Below the pieces are notes generated by a model. That model did not search any database. It was not told the origin of the DNA and was given only the letters and a program-made list of their open reading frames with translations. Below are positions 13,974 through 26,500 of a DNA stretch of 36,883 nucleotides, one piece after another (the stretch's first letter is position 1; every line of letters starts with the position of its first letter). The DNA is taken from the IMG/VR virus record IMGVR_UViG_3300044301_004401, positions 1 through 36,883 of that record; one strand, written 5' to 3'. Source of the stretch: a virus. The translations under genes and the position numbers were made by a program.

Positions 13974-14429
13974 TTATTTTGGATCTCCAAAGTCACGTGT
14001 AAAAAACTTACCTAATATGTTATCATTAAAAAATTCATCTGGTCTTTCTAAAACTTCATGAATAAATTGATATTTCATTTCATAATAAGTTAATCTTTTT
14101 TTACTTGTACATAAATGAAGTATTTCTCTTTGGAAATTACTTTTATCTTCTGTTTTTAATAATTCTAGAAGGTATTTATTGGAACCATAATATGTTTTCC
14201 AATCTGATTCTTTTGAGACTAACTTATATTTAGGTGGTCTTCCTTTTGCTCCTTCATATACTTTTAAATCTTTTTTAGCTAATTTTCTTTTTTGAGTATG
14301 TACTAAAAATTTTTTACCAATATAACTTTTACCGGAAGGTATGTGAGTTGTACAGTATACAAACCCCATAATATCTTTACCGAAATCATTAATTGATTTA
14401 ATTTTATTTCCTTTATAGGTCCAACTCAT
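13974..14429 (-). CDS. GIY-YIG-type nuclease-like protein
   Basis: The 151-residue product shows the two defining strands of the GIY-YIG fold, MGFVYCTTH (21-29) and SGKSYIGKK (32-40). A W-K-T-Y-Y-G-S segment follows (about 77-83), then an F-x-R-E-I-L strand/helix and an acidic residue in YYEMKY (about 115-120) that may be the catalytic Glu. Related phage proteins are often called Seg-like homing endonucleases. Here it is a compact domain with no separate DNA-binding tail, and it is placed regularly between tail genes and the primase without disrupting any gene. A resident function such as DNA processing is therefore as likely as homing. It starts two bases after the upstream tail gene ends, so it is probably read from the tail transcript. 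Confidence 0.7.
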   Translation of the reverse strand: MSWTYKGNKIKSINDFGKDIMGFVYCTTHIPSGKSYIGKKFLVHTQKRKLAKKDLKVYEGAKGRPPKYKLVSKESDWKTYYGSNKYLLELLKTEDKSNFQREILHLCTSKKRLTYYEMKYQFIHEVLERPDEFFNDNILGKFFTRDFGDPK

Positions 14430-14430
14430 A

Positions 14431-15756
14431 TTACATAGTAAGATTAACTATAATAGTTAAATCTGAATTAATTGGGATTTTGGTAGGTACTGATAATTTA
14501 CCTACTGCTATTAATTGTTTTTCATTATTGTATAATCCTACTGTAGTTAAATAGGGTGAAAAATAAGAGCCTGTTGCAAAATCAAAATATACTTGGTTAT
14601 TTACTCCTGCACTACCTGTTAACAATGAGTGGTTTAAAGAGTAATTAAATTCACTATCTTTTATTGTGACTTTATATTGATGTTCCCATAATCTTACTGA
14701 TGAAGAAAATTCAATACTAGCTGATGCTATGCCATTATTTATGAAAGAATTAGCGTAAGTTGCATTATATGAATGAGGTTTCATTGTAGTATTTTGGGAA
14801 AAATGTGGGTATAAACCAACGGCTGCTACTGCTGATTGGGTAGCATTATTATACATAGCATAGTTATTAGAAATCATTGAGTCAAATACAACACCTATAC
14901 CATGGGGGTAAAAAATATTACCACACCATAATCTATTAGCAGCTCCCTGTTGCTGTGGGGCGGTTGCATATGATGCAGATGTATCCATATATAAATTTCC
15001 CTCACCATCATCATATATTTTTGTCATATATGCACTTGAAACGCCGGCTGCTGGGGATTTAAAAGATCCTGTAATTATATATTGAAAAGATTTTGGTTGT
15101 ATTGCTTCACCATATAATCTACGAGGAATACTAAAAACAGCACATTCATACGGTAGGTTTGTTGTATAACCCGTAGATACTGAACCCATAGGAGGAATAC
15201 CATATGAACTTGATCTATATTGCTCTATAAAATGTCTTTCTTGTTGTATAGTATTCATTTTATAATTTTCATACCTTGTAGACATAGCAGCATTATATGA
15301 GCCTGTCCATGTATGAATTTGGTTTGCTGAAAAACGATTTCCTGCTGAATTTACTCCTGGTATTAAACTTTGTGTATAAGCTCTATCTCCCCAACTTCTT
15401 GAAACATAATTAGTATAATATAGATGTCTAACATTACTATAAACAGTGTATATATTTTGGGCTTCAAGTGATGAAAAACCTGTTTTATTATTTAAAGGAA
15501 ATGATGCATGAGAAATTGATGCAGTACCATAATAAAAAGCTAATTGACTTGGCCATTTTTGTGCAGTACTATAGGATGTGTTATCCCACTGTGTGTCTGT
15601 GTGAGTTACATCTGCTTTGTTTTTAGGTGATTTTAACCCATAAAATAATCCAATTCCAGATTGAGATATTGAACCACTAATAAACTTTATATGTCTATTA
15701 GTTTCATAGGGGGTTATTACTACATCTTTGGTTGTAAGTTGTTTGTAAGCATCCAT
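14431..15756 (-). CDS. Tail fibre/structural protein with shared C-terminal domain
   Basis: The 441-residue product is rich in Ser, Tyr, Asn and Gly. It begins MDAYKQLTTKDVVITPYE and has a middle region with IPRRLYGEAIQPKSF, Y-D-D-G-E-G-N-L-Y and G-N-I-F-Y-P-H-G-I segments. I associate these with tail or fibre proteins of marine T4-like phages. Its last 85 residues (about 357-441) contain EFNYSLNHSLLTGSAG and YLTTVGLYNNEKQLIAVGKL and closely match the end of the 15762-16793 protein, so the two share a domain, probably used for trimer formation or attachment. It lies five bases from its upstream neighbour and is the last tail gene before the GIY-YIG/primase set. The receptor, if any, is unknown. 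Confidence 0.75.
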   Translation of the reverse strand: MDAYKQLTTKDVVITPYETNRHIKFISGSISQSGIGLFYGLKSPKNKADVTHTDTQWDNTSYSTAQKWPSQLAFYYGTASISHASFPLNNKTGFSSLEAQNIYTVYSNVRHLYYTNYVSRSWGDRAYTQSLIPGVNSAGNRFSANQIHTWTGSYNAAMSTRYENYKMNTIQQERHFIEQYRSSSYGIPPMGSVSTGYTTNLPYECAVFSIPRRLYGEAIQPKSFQYIITGSFKSPAAGVSSAYMTKIYDDGEGNLYMDTSASYATAPQQQGAANRLWCGNIFYPHGIGVVFDSMISNNYAMYNNATQSAVAAVGLYPHFSQNTTMKPHSYNATYANSFINNGIASASIEFSSSVRLWEHQYKVTIKDSEFNYSLNHSLLTGSAGVNNQVYFDFATGSYFSPYLTTVGLYNNEKQLIAVGKLSVPTKIPINSDLTIIVNLTM

Positions 15757-15761
15757 TCATT

Positions 15762-16793
15762 TTAAAAATCTAATTTTACTCTAACTAATACTTCTTTAGT
15801 AAAATCTTTTAATAAAGGTCTACTCATTTTAGCTACAGCTAATAATTCATTAGCTTCATTATACATCCCTACTGTAGTAATGTATACTTGTGGGTTGTTA
15901 ACAAATGAGTCATATAATACAGCTCCAGTACTACCTGATATAAATGAAGGGTTTTCAGAAAAATTAAATTCTTGATTTTTAGCTCTAATAAATAAAAAGT
16001 CAGATGTTAGTGTTTCTTCTGAATTTAATTTAAAATAGCCTTTACGTTTCATGGCGTTTAACAATCTATTCATATTATTATTGTTAACGTCCATTTGTCT
16101 CTGTGTCGATAAATTGATTCCTCCTCCAGTTTTAATATTACCATCATCTAATGCTTGACCATTTAATATTATTGTTGCAATGTCTGGTAAAAACAAACCA
16201 TAAGATCCTGATGCTACACTATATCCATTTGCATTTACTGATGTATAAACATTTCCTGCTGAACCTGATACTACTTGGAATACTCTACCTGCGTTATTAA
16301 ATGTTGTTGAGGTTACAACTTTACTATTATCTGTTAATTCTATACTATTACTAGGTTGTCCTGAACCTGATAGTTTTAATGTCATTGTTCCAGGTAGTAA
16401 TTTTTCTTTAAATCTAGCTCTTTCTGGGGCTATTACATAAAAATATGAACTTGTAACTCCTCCAAATGAAAAAGGTAATGTGTCATCTCCTAATACTATA
16501 TTTTGATATTGACCATATATAGTTCTAGTTGGGGATGATCCTGTTACTAACGCATTGTAAAAATTACTTCCACTACCCATCTTATCAGCATAAGCCATAT
16601 CAAATTGTACAGCTGCTGTTGAATCTGTTGATGATGTTTGATACACGTGATAATAAAATTTTCCGGTATTACTAGCTGCTTGTATTGAAGATGTGAAAAA
16701 TGAAGTTAAAATAGGAGCATTATTACTCCAAACTGTTCCTGTTACCGAATCTGAACTTATTACTTGATCCTCTGGTGTTATTATTTTAAACAT
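15762..16793 (-). CDS. Tail fibre/structural protein, paralogue of next gene in C-terminal domain
   Basis: The 343-residue product has a Ser/Thr/Gly-rich N-terminal half with HVYQTSS, QFDMAYADKMGSGSN and TRTIYGQYQNIVLG segments. A region with APERARFKEKLLPG (about 120-135) follows, all typical of phage tail structural proteins. The C-terminal part (about 258-343) contains QEFNFSENPSFISGSTG and YITTVGMYNEANELLAVAKM. The same pattern ends the 14431-15756 protein, so one arose from a duplicated domain. It sits in a row of tail genes downstream of the giant tail protein, with gaps of five to thirteen bases. A role as a baseplate-linked short fibre or adaptor is likely; a precise T4 counterpart (gp10-12 region) cannot be assigned. 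Confidence 0.75.
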   Translation of the reverse strand: MFKIITPEDQVISSDSVTGTVWSNNAPILTSFFTSSIQAASNTGKFYYHVYQTSSTDSTAAVQFDMAYADKMGSGSNFYNALVTGSSPTRTIYGQYQNIVLGDDTLPFSFGGVTSSYFYVIAPERARFKEKLLPGTMTLKLSGSGQPSNSIELTDNSKVVTSTTFNNAGRVFQVVSGSAGNVYTSVNANGYSVASGSYGLFLPDIATIILNGQALDDGNIKTGGGINLSTQRQMDVNNNNMNRLLNAMKRKGYFKLNSEETLTSDFLFIRAKNQEFNFSENPSFISGSTGAVLYDSFVNNPQVYITTVGMYNEANELLAVAKMSRPLLKDFTKEVLVRVKLDF

Positions 16794-16806
16794 ATCTTAA
16801 AATGAT

Positions 16807-17466
16807 TTATGATGTTTTTGTTACTGTTACAGGGATTTGTATTCTGGCCCCACTATTTCTACCAGTTATTATAAGGGTAGCATATAATGCTGTTTTATTT
16901 CCATATAAAGCATTAACAGTAGTTGCTGTTAAAGTAACTGATGTACCTATAACTGTTTTTGAGACATTAGTTCCAAAAGTTTCTGATGAATTTAATTTTG
17001 AGGCTTGCTCTGTTGCTATTCCTGTTCCTGTAAAATCTGAAAATATTCTTACATCTGAAATTGTAGCTGTGTATCCATCACCTTCTGATTGGCCTGTTGT
17101 TGCTCCTAAATAATTTAAAGTTTGTGGAGATAATGATAAAGCTTCTCCTTGTTGTAATGTTATTTGATTATAACCTACTGATAAAACTGGCATTTTAGAA
17201 GTACCTCTTGGTAAAGTAGTTAACTTATATTTCATAGTTTGTGTTTCATCCGGTATAGCTTCTAATAGAGGCATATTTTCTATAGCCTCACCATAATATG
17301 CTGAACCTGATGGATGGTTTGGATTATACATTGTATAATCAACTTCATCATCTGATAGTGCAAATTGAGTTATTTTAAAATTTCCTTCTCCTTTTGCTAA
17401 TAATTCTCTACCTTTTTTAGTTAAAATAGCATCGACTGTTACTACTTGATTATTTAAGTATCCCAT
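16807..17466 (-). CDS. Tail-associated structural protein
   Basis: The 219-residue product begins MGYLNNQVVTVDAILTKKGR, followed by ELLAKGEGNFKITQFALSDD (20-39) and EVDYTMYN. This L-T-x-x-G-R-x-x-L-A-x-G...F-A-x-x-D-D-E-x-D-Y pattern recurs near the N-terminus of structural proteins in marine T4-like phages. The second half (about 140-219) is Thr/Ser-rich beta sequence ending in a strand-like ARIQIPVTVTKTS, perhaps an immunoglobulin-like or fibre domain. An exact late box lies 13 bases before the ATG, so this gene starts its own late transcript that goes on into the two other tail genes. Function beyond virion structure is unknown. Confidence 0.75.
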   Translation of the reverse strand: MGYLNNQVVTVDAILTKKGRELLAKGEGNFKITQFALSDDEVDYTMYNPNHPSGSAYYGEAIENMPLLEAIPDETQTMKYKLTTLPRGTSKMPVLSVGYNQITLQQGEALSLSPQTLNYLGATTGQSEGDGYTATISDVRIFSDFTGTGIATEQASKLNSSETFGTNVSKTVIGTSVTLTATTVNALYGNKTALYATLIITGRNSGARIQIPVTVTKTS

Positions 17467-17479
17467 TGTTTATTGATTT

Positions 17480-17487
17480 TATTTATA
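17480..17487 (-). promoter_or_regulatory. T4-type late promoter before the 16807-17466 gene
   Basis: Exact TATAAATA within ATATATTTATAAATA on the minus strand, ending 13 bases before the ATG at 17466. It lies in the 74-base gap behind the giant tail gene. No GC-rich terminator stem is visible in that gap, so upstream transcripts may read through. Confidence 0.7.
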
Positions 17488-17540
17488 AATATATAAAAAT
17501 TTTATTTTTATTCCAAATTAAGTTATTAATTTATTTAATT

Positions 17541-20500
17541 TTATTGAAACGCATTTTTATCTTTTAATGATGTTATAACAGTTTGAACATTTCGTTTCTG
17601 TGTTTCAGTTAAATCATTAGGTATTAAAAATCCATCTCCTGATGGAGTTACAATTCCTTTTGAACCTGTTGGTGGGGTAATTTCTACTATTACTCTATCA
17701 TCTGCGTTTACTCTTCTAAAAATAGTGTAATTTTTAATATGTCCACCGGGTATTGGTTTTTTTAATGTTTTTGGATCAGGTACTACTCTTAATCTATCGT
17801 AGATATAACCTGGGTCTGGTATCCATACTTGTGTTGGCTCTTTCAATAGAGATGTAGTTGATGCATTTCCCATATGCATTACAATAGATCCTGACGCCCA
17901 TGCCGCACAATCTCTATTATAATTTGATCCAGTTGCTTCATAAATTGATGAAAAATCAGCTCCACTTGAAACTGTAGGATCTGCTGTTCCTTTAGATATT
18001 GAACCTGAGTCAAGTAATCTTTGATTTGTTGATAAACACCATTGATACTGTCCTGGAGTATCTGATGGGCCTATTCCATTAATTACAGTACCACTTGCTA
18101 ATTTAGATGCCCCAAATGTAGCTAATGTAATTTTATCTTCTCTTGGTCCATAAAAATCAGGATAATAACCTGTAAATGAAGCACTTCTATATGTTGATGA
18201 TTGTGATAATATTCCTGATGCATTCGGACCTCCAAAAGAAGTTAACATACATTCTTGACCATATTGATATCCTGTGTATGTTCCTTTTCCTCTATATCCA
18301 GAATTTGGATTAGTCCAAGGTTGTGAACCTTGCTCTAACCTAAAATCTACATTACTTGTAAAAGCATCTCCTGGGTTTACTGTAGTAGAACCTGATAATA
18401 TAGGTGGTACTAAATTATAACCCATTACTTCAAAATCTTGTGTAATAGTTTCAACAGTATTATCAGAACTAGCTGTTAGTAAATAATCATATGTAACTCT
18501 TATTATATCACCTTCTTCTACTAACATATCGTGTTGGAAGTTTTCATACTCTGGAACACCTGATAAAGCTGGGTTGAATCTCCACGTAACTCCTTTTTTT
18601 TCTTTTTCATATGTTGGAACAAAAGATGTAAAAGTATTTTGAAAATATCTACTAAAAAGTACAAATCCTTGGAAAGCTCCAAATGTTTCACCTACAGACC
18701 ATTTATTATACCAACCCATTATATTTTTTCCATAACTACCTGATATTATATTAGCAGTAGTATAAAGTGGAAATTGTGATGATCTAAAACCTAAATCAGT
18801 ATTATGATATGTAGTACTTCCTGTGTAAGTCCAACTAGATCCTGTAACATTTCTGTTATATGAACCCGACATATCCCCCATTCTAATGTTTTTATTTAAA
18901 GTATTTAATAATGATAAATGAGGACCATGTATATCAACTTCTCCTAATAGTCCAAAATACTCAGGAACTCTTGTTCTTAAATATATAGGACATCCCTTTA
19001 AAATTAACATATTACTACCTGTAGTTAAATTGGAGTAACCCGAATCTAATGATTGAGATGAAGGAGGTAATTCTAATATAGGATCTTCTAAAGTAATCCA
19101 CTGTGGTGCATTAAAAGCTTGTGATGGTGTTGTGTCATATTGATTTATTTGATTTGAAGCTATTACTTGAAATTGTGATGCTGGGTTGTAAATTTTATTT
19201 GTTCCTACTTGTAATGAACTATAGTTTATTATTTGACCATTAAGACTAGAAAATTCTTTTTCTTGTTCATTAAAGTTTATAGTTAGTGCTCTTCCTTTTG
19301 GGAATGTTGAACTTACATTAAATAATTTATCTCCACTACCATCAACACCTATAATAGAAGGTTGTTGATTTTTTCCTATAATATCAGTATCTGGGATTTC
19401 TATTAGAGAATCTATATTAAATGTCATAGTATCAAATCTTTCTCTACTATCTATAGCTTGTTTAAAATGAGCTATATAAATAGGTGAAGTATCTATAACA
19501 GCTGAAGGACCATATGATTTATCTCCTTCCCACGATCCAGTATCTCCATTTAAAAATGTTACAACATTTTTTCCTTGTGTTTTTGAAGTAAAGTGATTAT
19601 AATCTGCACTTAATAATTTACAACCATTATATTTAGGATTTATAGAACTTCGCTGTGTGTAATTACTTGCTGGTACTTGAGCTAATATTGCTGATCTTTT
19701 ATTTATTAAATCTAAATTAACTGGAACTGATAAATCTGTACTATAATCTACATCAAATAAGTGTGGATTTAATCTATTTTCATTTTCATTATTCATTGTA
19801 GGATTACAATCTGAGTTGTAAAATCCTGCCTCTTCAAAATATGGATCAAACACTATAGCTGTTTCATCTGATCCTGTAAATAAAAATGATGATGACCAAT
19901 TCTCTCCGTACTTCCATTGTTCAGCTCCTAAAAATATTCGTGATTCAGGATCTCCATAGAAATATTCTAAATATTCATCTGTTGTGTGATCTACTACAGC
20001 TAATGGTTTAAATTCTATTTGATTAGTCTCTGAGTGGTAAATACTTGTTATTGAAGAGTCAAATATATTTCTTCTTTTACTATTAAGAGGATCATAACCA
20101 AATTGAAAAGGATTATCACCTACTCCAGCATCAGTTAAATAATAACTCATTGATATTAAAAATTTAACATCATAATTTCCATCTTGTTTTAGAGTAGCTG
20201 CCATATTTTCTCCTGTAGATGAATGGTATGATATTCTAATTCTAAATGGCATTGCTCTATGGAAACTTGAAGTTTCTGTAAAAGTAGGTTGATAGAAAAA
20301 CACCGAAGCTGTTCCTTTCCCAGGTACAGGATATTGTGATGATGATTTATATGCTCTTGCAAATGAATTTATATGGATAGTATTTGTTCTATCTGCTGAT
20401 GCTGAACCCCTAGGTACCGTAGGAGTAGATGCTCCAGATGCTGTCCATGTTCTTAAATCTTGTGATTTAGATACAAAAGTAGTAGTAAACCAAGTAGCTC

Positions 20501-23500
20501 CTGCTGATTGTGAGAAAATTAAAGCTCTACCTAAACTGTGAGTATTATACCCTCCTGGTGGTATAGGGCAGGTAAATCCAGGCATAGCAGTTGAAGAAAA
20601 AGGCCATGCTGTAGATGTTCCAAAATTACCTTCATATGGTGTTTTTGTTAAATAATTACTACCATATTCAGCAATTGAAGGGCTTTCAATGCCTGCTAAT
20701 TCTGGGTTGTTTTCACCAAATAGCATCACATAACGTGCTAAACCTTTTAAACCTATTATACTTCCTCTACTATATTCATTTAATGTAGTGTTAGTTATTT
20801 GATAGTTATATAATTTTTGTTGATCATCATGATATATAGCAGATATACTATTTGGGTCGTCTCCTGATTCATCCCAATCATAATTGCCATTATATTTTGG
20901 GTTATAATAACTTTGTGAATCTACTGATGGGTTATTTCGAATTACATTATCTTTATCATTAAGAGAAATATTAAAATAAGGTTCATTTCTTCCATATCTA
21001 AGTTCTCTCATAACATTAAATGGCACATCCCATGCTTCAGCACCTACATAATTTAATGCAGTACGCAGTGTGTCATTATCTCCTTCAGGAATTAAAGATC
21101 CTGTGTTATTATAAAACCAACTTTCTGATGGATAAGGATCTATATTATTAGGTATACCAAAATCAGGCATACACCCAAACTTAGCTTGTAATCCTGATGT
21201 TGCCCATAGTCTCATAAATTCTACTATACTCTCTACCTCAATTTCATTTAAATAAATTAAATATTGAATCCAAGACATTGGATCAGTTGAACTTTGTGGA
21301 AAGTTTGTTATAGTAGTTGGTTTTGTATTGTCTAATTCATTACCATCTGCTGTGTTAATTGGAAATAATTCTGGTTCACTTCTAAAGAAACTCCAATCGA
21401 AATGAATAGCGTCAATTTTATGTCCTAATATTTGACCATTATTTCCTTCACCTGCATCATAGGATGAAGAAACTCTATGGTGGAAAATTACAACACCTTT
21501 ATCGAAAGTATTTGGATATGCACTATCCATTCCACTCCAAGGTACATTATATGATGATGTTGCTTTTGACCATGAATCATATTTAGCAGTATGTGGTGGA
21601 TAAAGATTAGAAATAGGAGCATAATTATTTGGCTCTAAACCCGCACTTCTTGTTCCTTCAACCCAAGACATAGTAGCATAATATAATGTTTTAGGTACAT
21701 AATTAATAGCTTCAATGTGATACCTACTATCCATTGCTTTATATACTTTTATTTCACATCCATTATTCATTTCTCCATCTTCAGCTACTAAAGTAGATCC
21801 ACTATACTCTCCATCATAAAATTCTTTTTCATCTTCTTGAATTCTTGGAACTATTCCTTCAGTAGTATCAATATTATCCACCCATGTTTGGTGGAAGGAA
21901 TTTTCAGGATAATTCTTTATAGCAAGAGATCGAGATCTCCACCACGAGGCACTAATAGGATGTGCTACTATACTTCTATCTGTTATGTCTTCTAATGGAA
22001 AATTTATACTGTGCGTAAAATTATTCATCAATAGAAAATTGGTGTAGAAATTTTCAGAAAATGGTACTGACTGAGATGCAGCTGCTACCACCATAAATGA
22101 TTCATTTGGATATAATATAAATTCATCAAATGTATTTTCATAAATGTATGGAGATGCTCCTGCAGCACATGGAAGTACATAACTATCTCTACCTAAAATT
22201 CTATTAAAACTTGAAGTGAGTAATATTGAAGCTGAAATATCTTGTGTAATTGTACCACCCGTGCTAAAAGCTGTCATAAATCTTAAATGGAAATTTGTTG
22301 CTAATGGGTGTTTAGAAGTATTAGTTATAGATCCTGTGTATGCAGCTGAAAGATCATATAAATCTGTTGATGAAGATATTTGTCCATTTGTGTAAGCTAT
22401 AGGTGTAGGTTTTCCTACGTAACCTGCTGGAGTATTTGGGAATGTACCTGAACCAGATAATTTAGGTTCTCCAAATTGATTATAAACAACTTCTGTTATT
22501 CTATATAAACTTTGATTTATAACTGATGAGGTTGCTGGGAATTTATATGGATCAAGCATTTTTCCCCCTAAAGGTATCCAATATTGAGCAAGCCAATTCA
22601 CTCCTGGTACAAATGGGTGATCAAATGATGTAAAAAATTGTGGTTCATATACTAAATTATTATCTAAACCTTGTAAATATAGAAAACTACCTGAATATAT
22701 TTTATTACTTCCTGTGTAAAATGATGGTATATTTACTGATGCTGTTGGGTTTTGGTGAACACTACTAGTTGGATATACTTCACCACTATATACCCCCGGT
22801 TTACTAAAATTAACTATTTCATCAGCATCAATGTAGTTATTTTGAGCTAATTTATTAAACATATCATCACTTACACCACCACTAAATTCTTCTACTTTAA
22901 TACTACTTGTGATAGTTAAATCTTGATTAATAATTGGACTTTGAAATCCTTGTGGGGTACCTGGTACATCAAATCTACCATCAATTGAACCCGTTTCAGG
23001 AGTTATAGCCATTGTTGTTTTAGAAGTAAGTGATGCTAATTTAACACTATTTCTTTCTAATAAATGTGGTTTAATTATAATACCTGTACTTAAACTAGTT
23101 CTAGCTGGTACGTAATTTTTAATTGCTTTAAATAATGAAGTTTCATAAAATTGAATTAATCTATTATAATCAACTTCCTGCTCTCTAAGTTTTGGTCTAT
23201 AAGACCAAGGATTACCAGGATTATTTGGATCTGTTGTACTATAAGTACCAACTTGATATTGACCTGTTCCTGAGTATTTTTTAAAATAATCTTCAGCTAT
23301 TCTAGTTAATCTTGGATATCTATCATACGATGCTGTTGCTGCTGTTCCATAAATTTCATCAGCATCTCCTACTATATCAGAAATAACTCCATGACCCATA
23401 GCTGATATAATTTCATCATTAATTTCATTTTGGAATGAAAAACCAACTTCTAAATTATTAGTATTTTCATTATATGGTCTATTTTGTGGATAATCTTGGT

Positions 23501-26500
23501 ATATAGATCTCATAGATGAAAGCACTTCACCATATGATTCACTGTCCGCAACTGCTATTTTATTAGAATTTCTATTTCTTATACCTGCTGATGGTTGGTC
23601 TAAGTAAACAACTTCATCATTAGGTTTTAAAAGTGATGAAGTAAAATGTGACCAAGCATTTGGATAACTTGTGGATATTTTTTCTCCAAAGTTAGTTAAA
23701 ACCCAATAATTACTTGATGTAAGAGATGCAGTTCCTATTGCTCCAACTTCTGGTGTGTTTTTACTATAAAATAAAAATGATGAAGTATATAAAGGACCTA
23801 CATAACCTACTGATGATGGATGTACTGATCCTAAAAATCCTTTATATCTAGCTGCTGTACTATTATATCCTACATTTGGGAGAGTAGGTTGGTTAAAAGG
23901 AATAAGCCTATCAGTCCCGAATATTCCCCAAGAAAAGCCTGTTGTAAATGTAGTACCTGAGGGTGTAAATATTTTTTGAGATTGGTATTCTAATTCATTT
24001 CCTAATGGTATTCTAAATGATAATAAATCAAATGAACTATTAGATCCTGTAAAGTTTCCTCTTAAACCTTCAATAGATCTTGGATTCATTACATAATCAA
24101 AAAATTGAGATTGACTTATAGCTCTTCTATAATATCTAAATTCTTGGAATGATCCTGAAAAAGGATCTCCTATTATATTAGCATTGTATGTAGGGTTGTT
24201 AGAAGATTCAGACCAATTCCCTATAATATTATAACCACCAGGTTGATATAAACCTCCTAATATAACATTTGAATAATATGGAATATAAAGAAATAAATTA
24301 TCATTTGTTCTCACTCTATTCCACGCAGCATTCATTGAAGCTGATATAATATTGTTAGGCATAGTAATTGAAGAAGATCCTAACCATTTTATTCTGTTAT
24401 CATCATTTCCTTCATATCCTTTTTGACCTACAAATATTTCAAATTCATTTAATTGATTATTTACACTAGCACTTAAATTTGTTTTTCTTTGTACTTGAAC
24501 TGACCACCAATCTTTATTATAAAAAGGTAAATAAATACCTGATGATGTGTATAGGTGTTCTGGGGTTGCTCCTTCTTGTGTTGAACCTGAAATTAATAAT
24601 TTTAAAGTACCATATTCATAATAAGGATCAGCAGTAGTACTTTTAATTGAACCAGAATAAGATGCAGTTTGAGACATAGATCTTTCTAACCTAATAGCAA
24701 ACCCACCACATTCATCTTCAATATTTTGGATTCTATACTTTTTTATTAATAGAGATTCAGAGTAATGAGTATCTGGTTCTATGTTTCTATCTGTTTTAAA
24801 TCTAAATTGTATACAATCAGGAACACTTATATTTGTATTTAAAGATGAGGATTCAGTTCCCCCACTACTATATACATTTGCAGTTAAGGGTCTCCAAGGT
24901 ATTATTACAGATGATGATGGTTTTACTTTTCCATCTACTGTTGTTATATTAGGGTCATAAGTTGTATATGCTTTACTATAGCGATTATACCACAAATCCC
25001 AATCATTATTATGTTTTTTATTTTTACCTCCAAATTCACTAATACGTAACATTGTATTAGGAACACCCCATATATTAATTAATTGTCTTAAACCAGTTAC
25101 AGTTCCTTTTCTTTTTACTAAAGAAACCATATTAGCAAATATTCTTTTATAAATTTCTTTTTGTGTTCCTTCCATTGGGTAAGGATACCCAGTATCTAAC
25201 ATTTGGTGTAAAAAACCTAATGTCGTTTGATCAGTATTATAATAATTAATTATTGATCCCGATGAATTAGTTACATCAATGTAATCTGTTATGTATTCTA
25301 TTCCTGAAGAACCTGATAGTGATCCTGATGATGGTACTGTAAAAATATATTGCTTTGCATAGTCATTTTTTGTTTCAAAATCATTACCATAAGTACTCAT
25401 TCCCAATGATTCTATTACATTTCCTGCTAATGATAATGGAAGATTTGAACCTGTTAATGCATTTGAATTGTTTCTTACAGTTGTTAAAAATTTAGTATAT
25501 AACCAAATTTCATCAAATAACTGCCCTGACATATTAACAAACTTTAAATACTGATCATTATCTACATTGTCTGTTATGAAAGGAGGAATTACATAATACA
25601 AATAATCTGTATTACCTTCATCATATAATGATGCTGAATATATTCTTGATGTTTGTGAATAGTAGGGGTCATCTTCATCTGTTGAACCATACCATGTTTT
25701 TACTTGAGATGATGAATATGAATATAAAGGGTAAGGATATATTGTATCTGTTGTTTTAGGCCATGATTTTGAACCTGTTGTAAAATATAAGAAATATTCA
25801 TAACCATCAAATTTAGAAATAACATTATCTATTTTAGTTTCTAATAATGCTACACTTGAAGAATATCCTGAAGAGCCTGTTGTGGCTCCTGTTAAGGGTA
25901 GTAATAAAGAACCTATTTCTTCTTTATAACCCTCAATTTCAATCATTTTAGTTCTAAAGTTTTCTAATCTTTGTTCTGCTGATGAGTAATGGACAAATTC
26001 ATCAAAATTATTATAGTTTAATTGAAATTGTACTCCTTTTCTATTTTGTAAATAGTGGAGTTGTGATGATGCTCCTATTGATGAAGTTTGGTTTAATTCT
26101 CTCCATGTTTTATTAGTTGTTGAATTGTTTACTAAATCATTTAAAGGAATATTAATATTAGGTCCTTTAATATAATTAACATTTTCAACTATTGAATAAT
26201 CATCTTCAAATCTTACTTCCCAAGCTAAACTTTCTGCTACTTTAGTGACTATACTTAATTCTGAAAATTCAGATACTGTGTCATCTAGAGCGTCAAATAA
26301 CTTTATTAAAATTGCAGGAGTACCTGTTGTTTCTTCAATTTCTAGCTTTATATTTATTCCAATGTATAGTTTATTATACCCAAAATTTATATAAAATTCA
26401 TCTATATATTCCCCAGTATTTATTCTGTTGTTAAATTCATTAAAAGCATTTATAATTATATCATTACCAAGAGTATTATTTTTAATTCTTATTTCTGTTC

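Noticed and set aside
13955-13996. Longer start (GTG at 13996) for the primase
   Set aside because: It needs a 23-base overlap with the upstream gene and adds 14 residues before the conserved part. The ATG at 13954 fits better.
13974-14429. GIY-YIG gene as a mobile homing element
   Set aside because: No intron, split gene or duplicated flanks are visible and the gene fits neatly between neighbours. I keep it as a resident gene.
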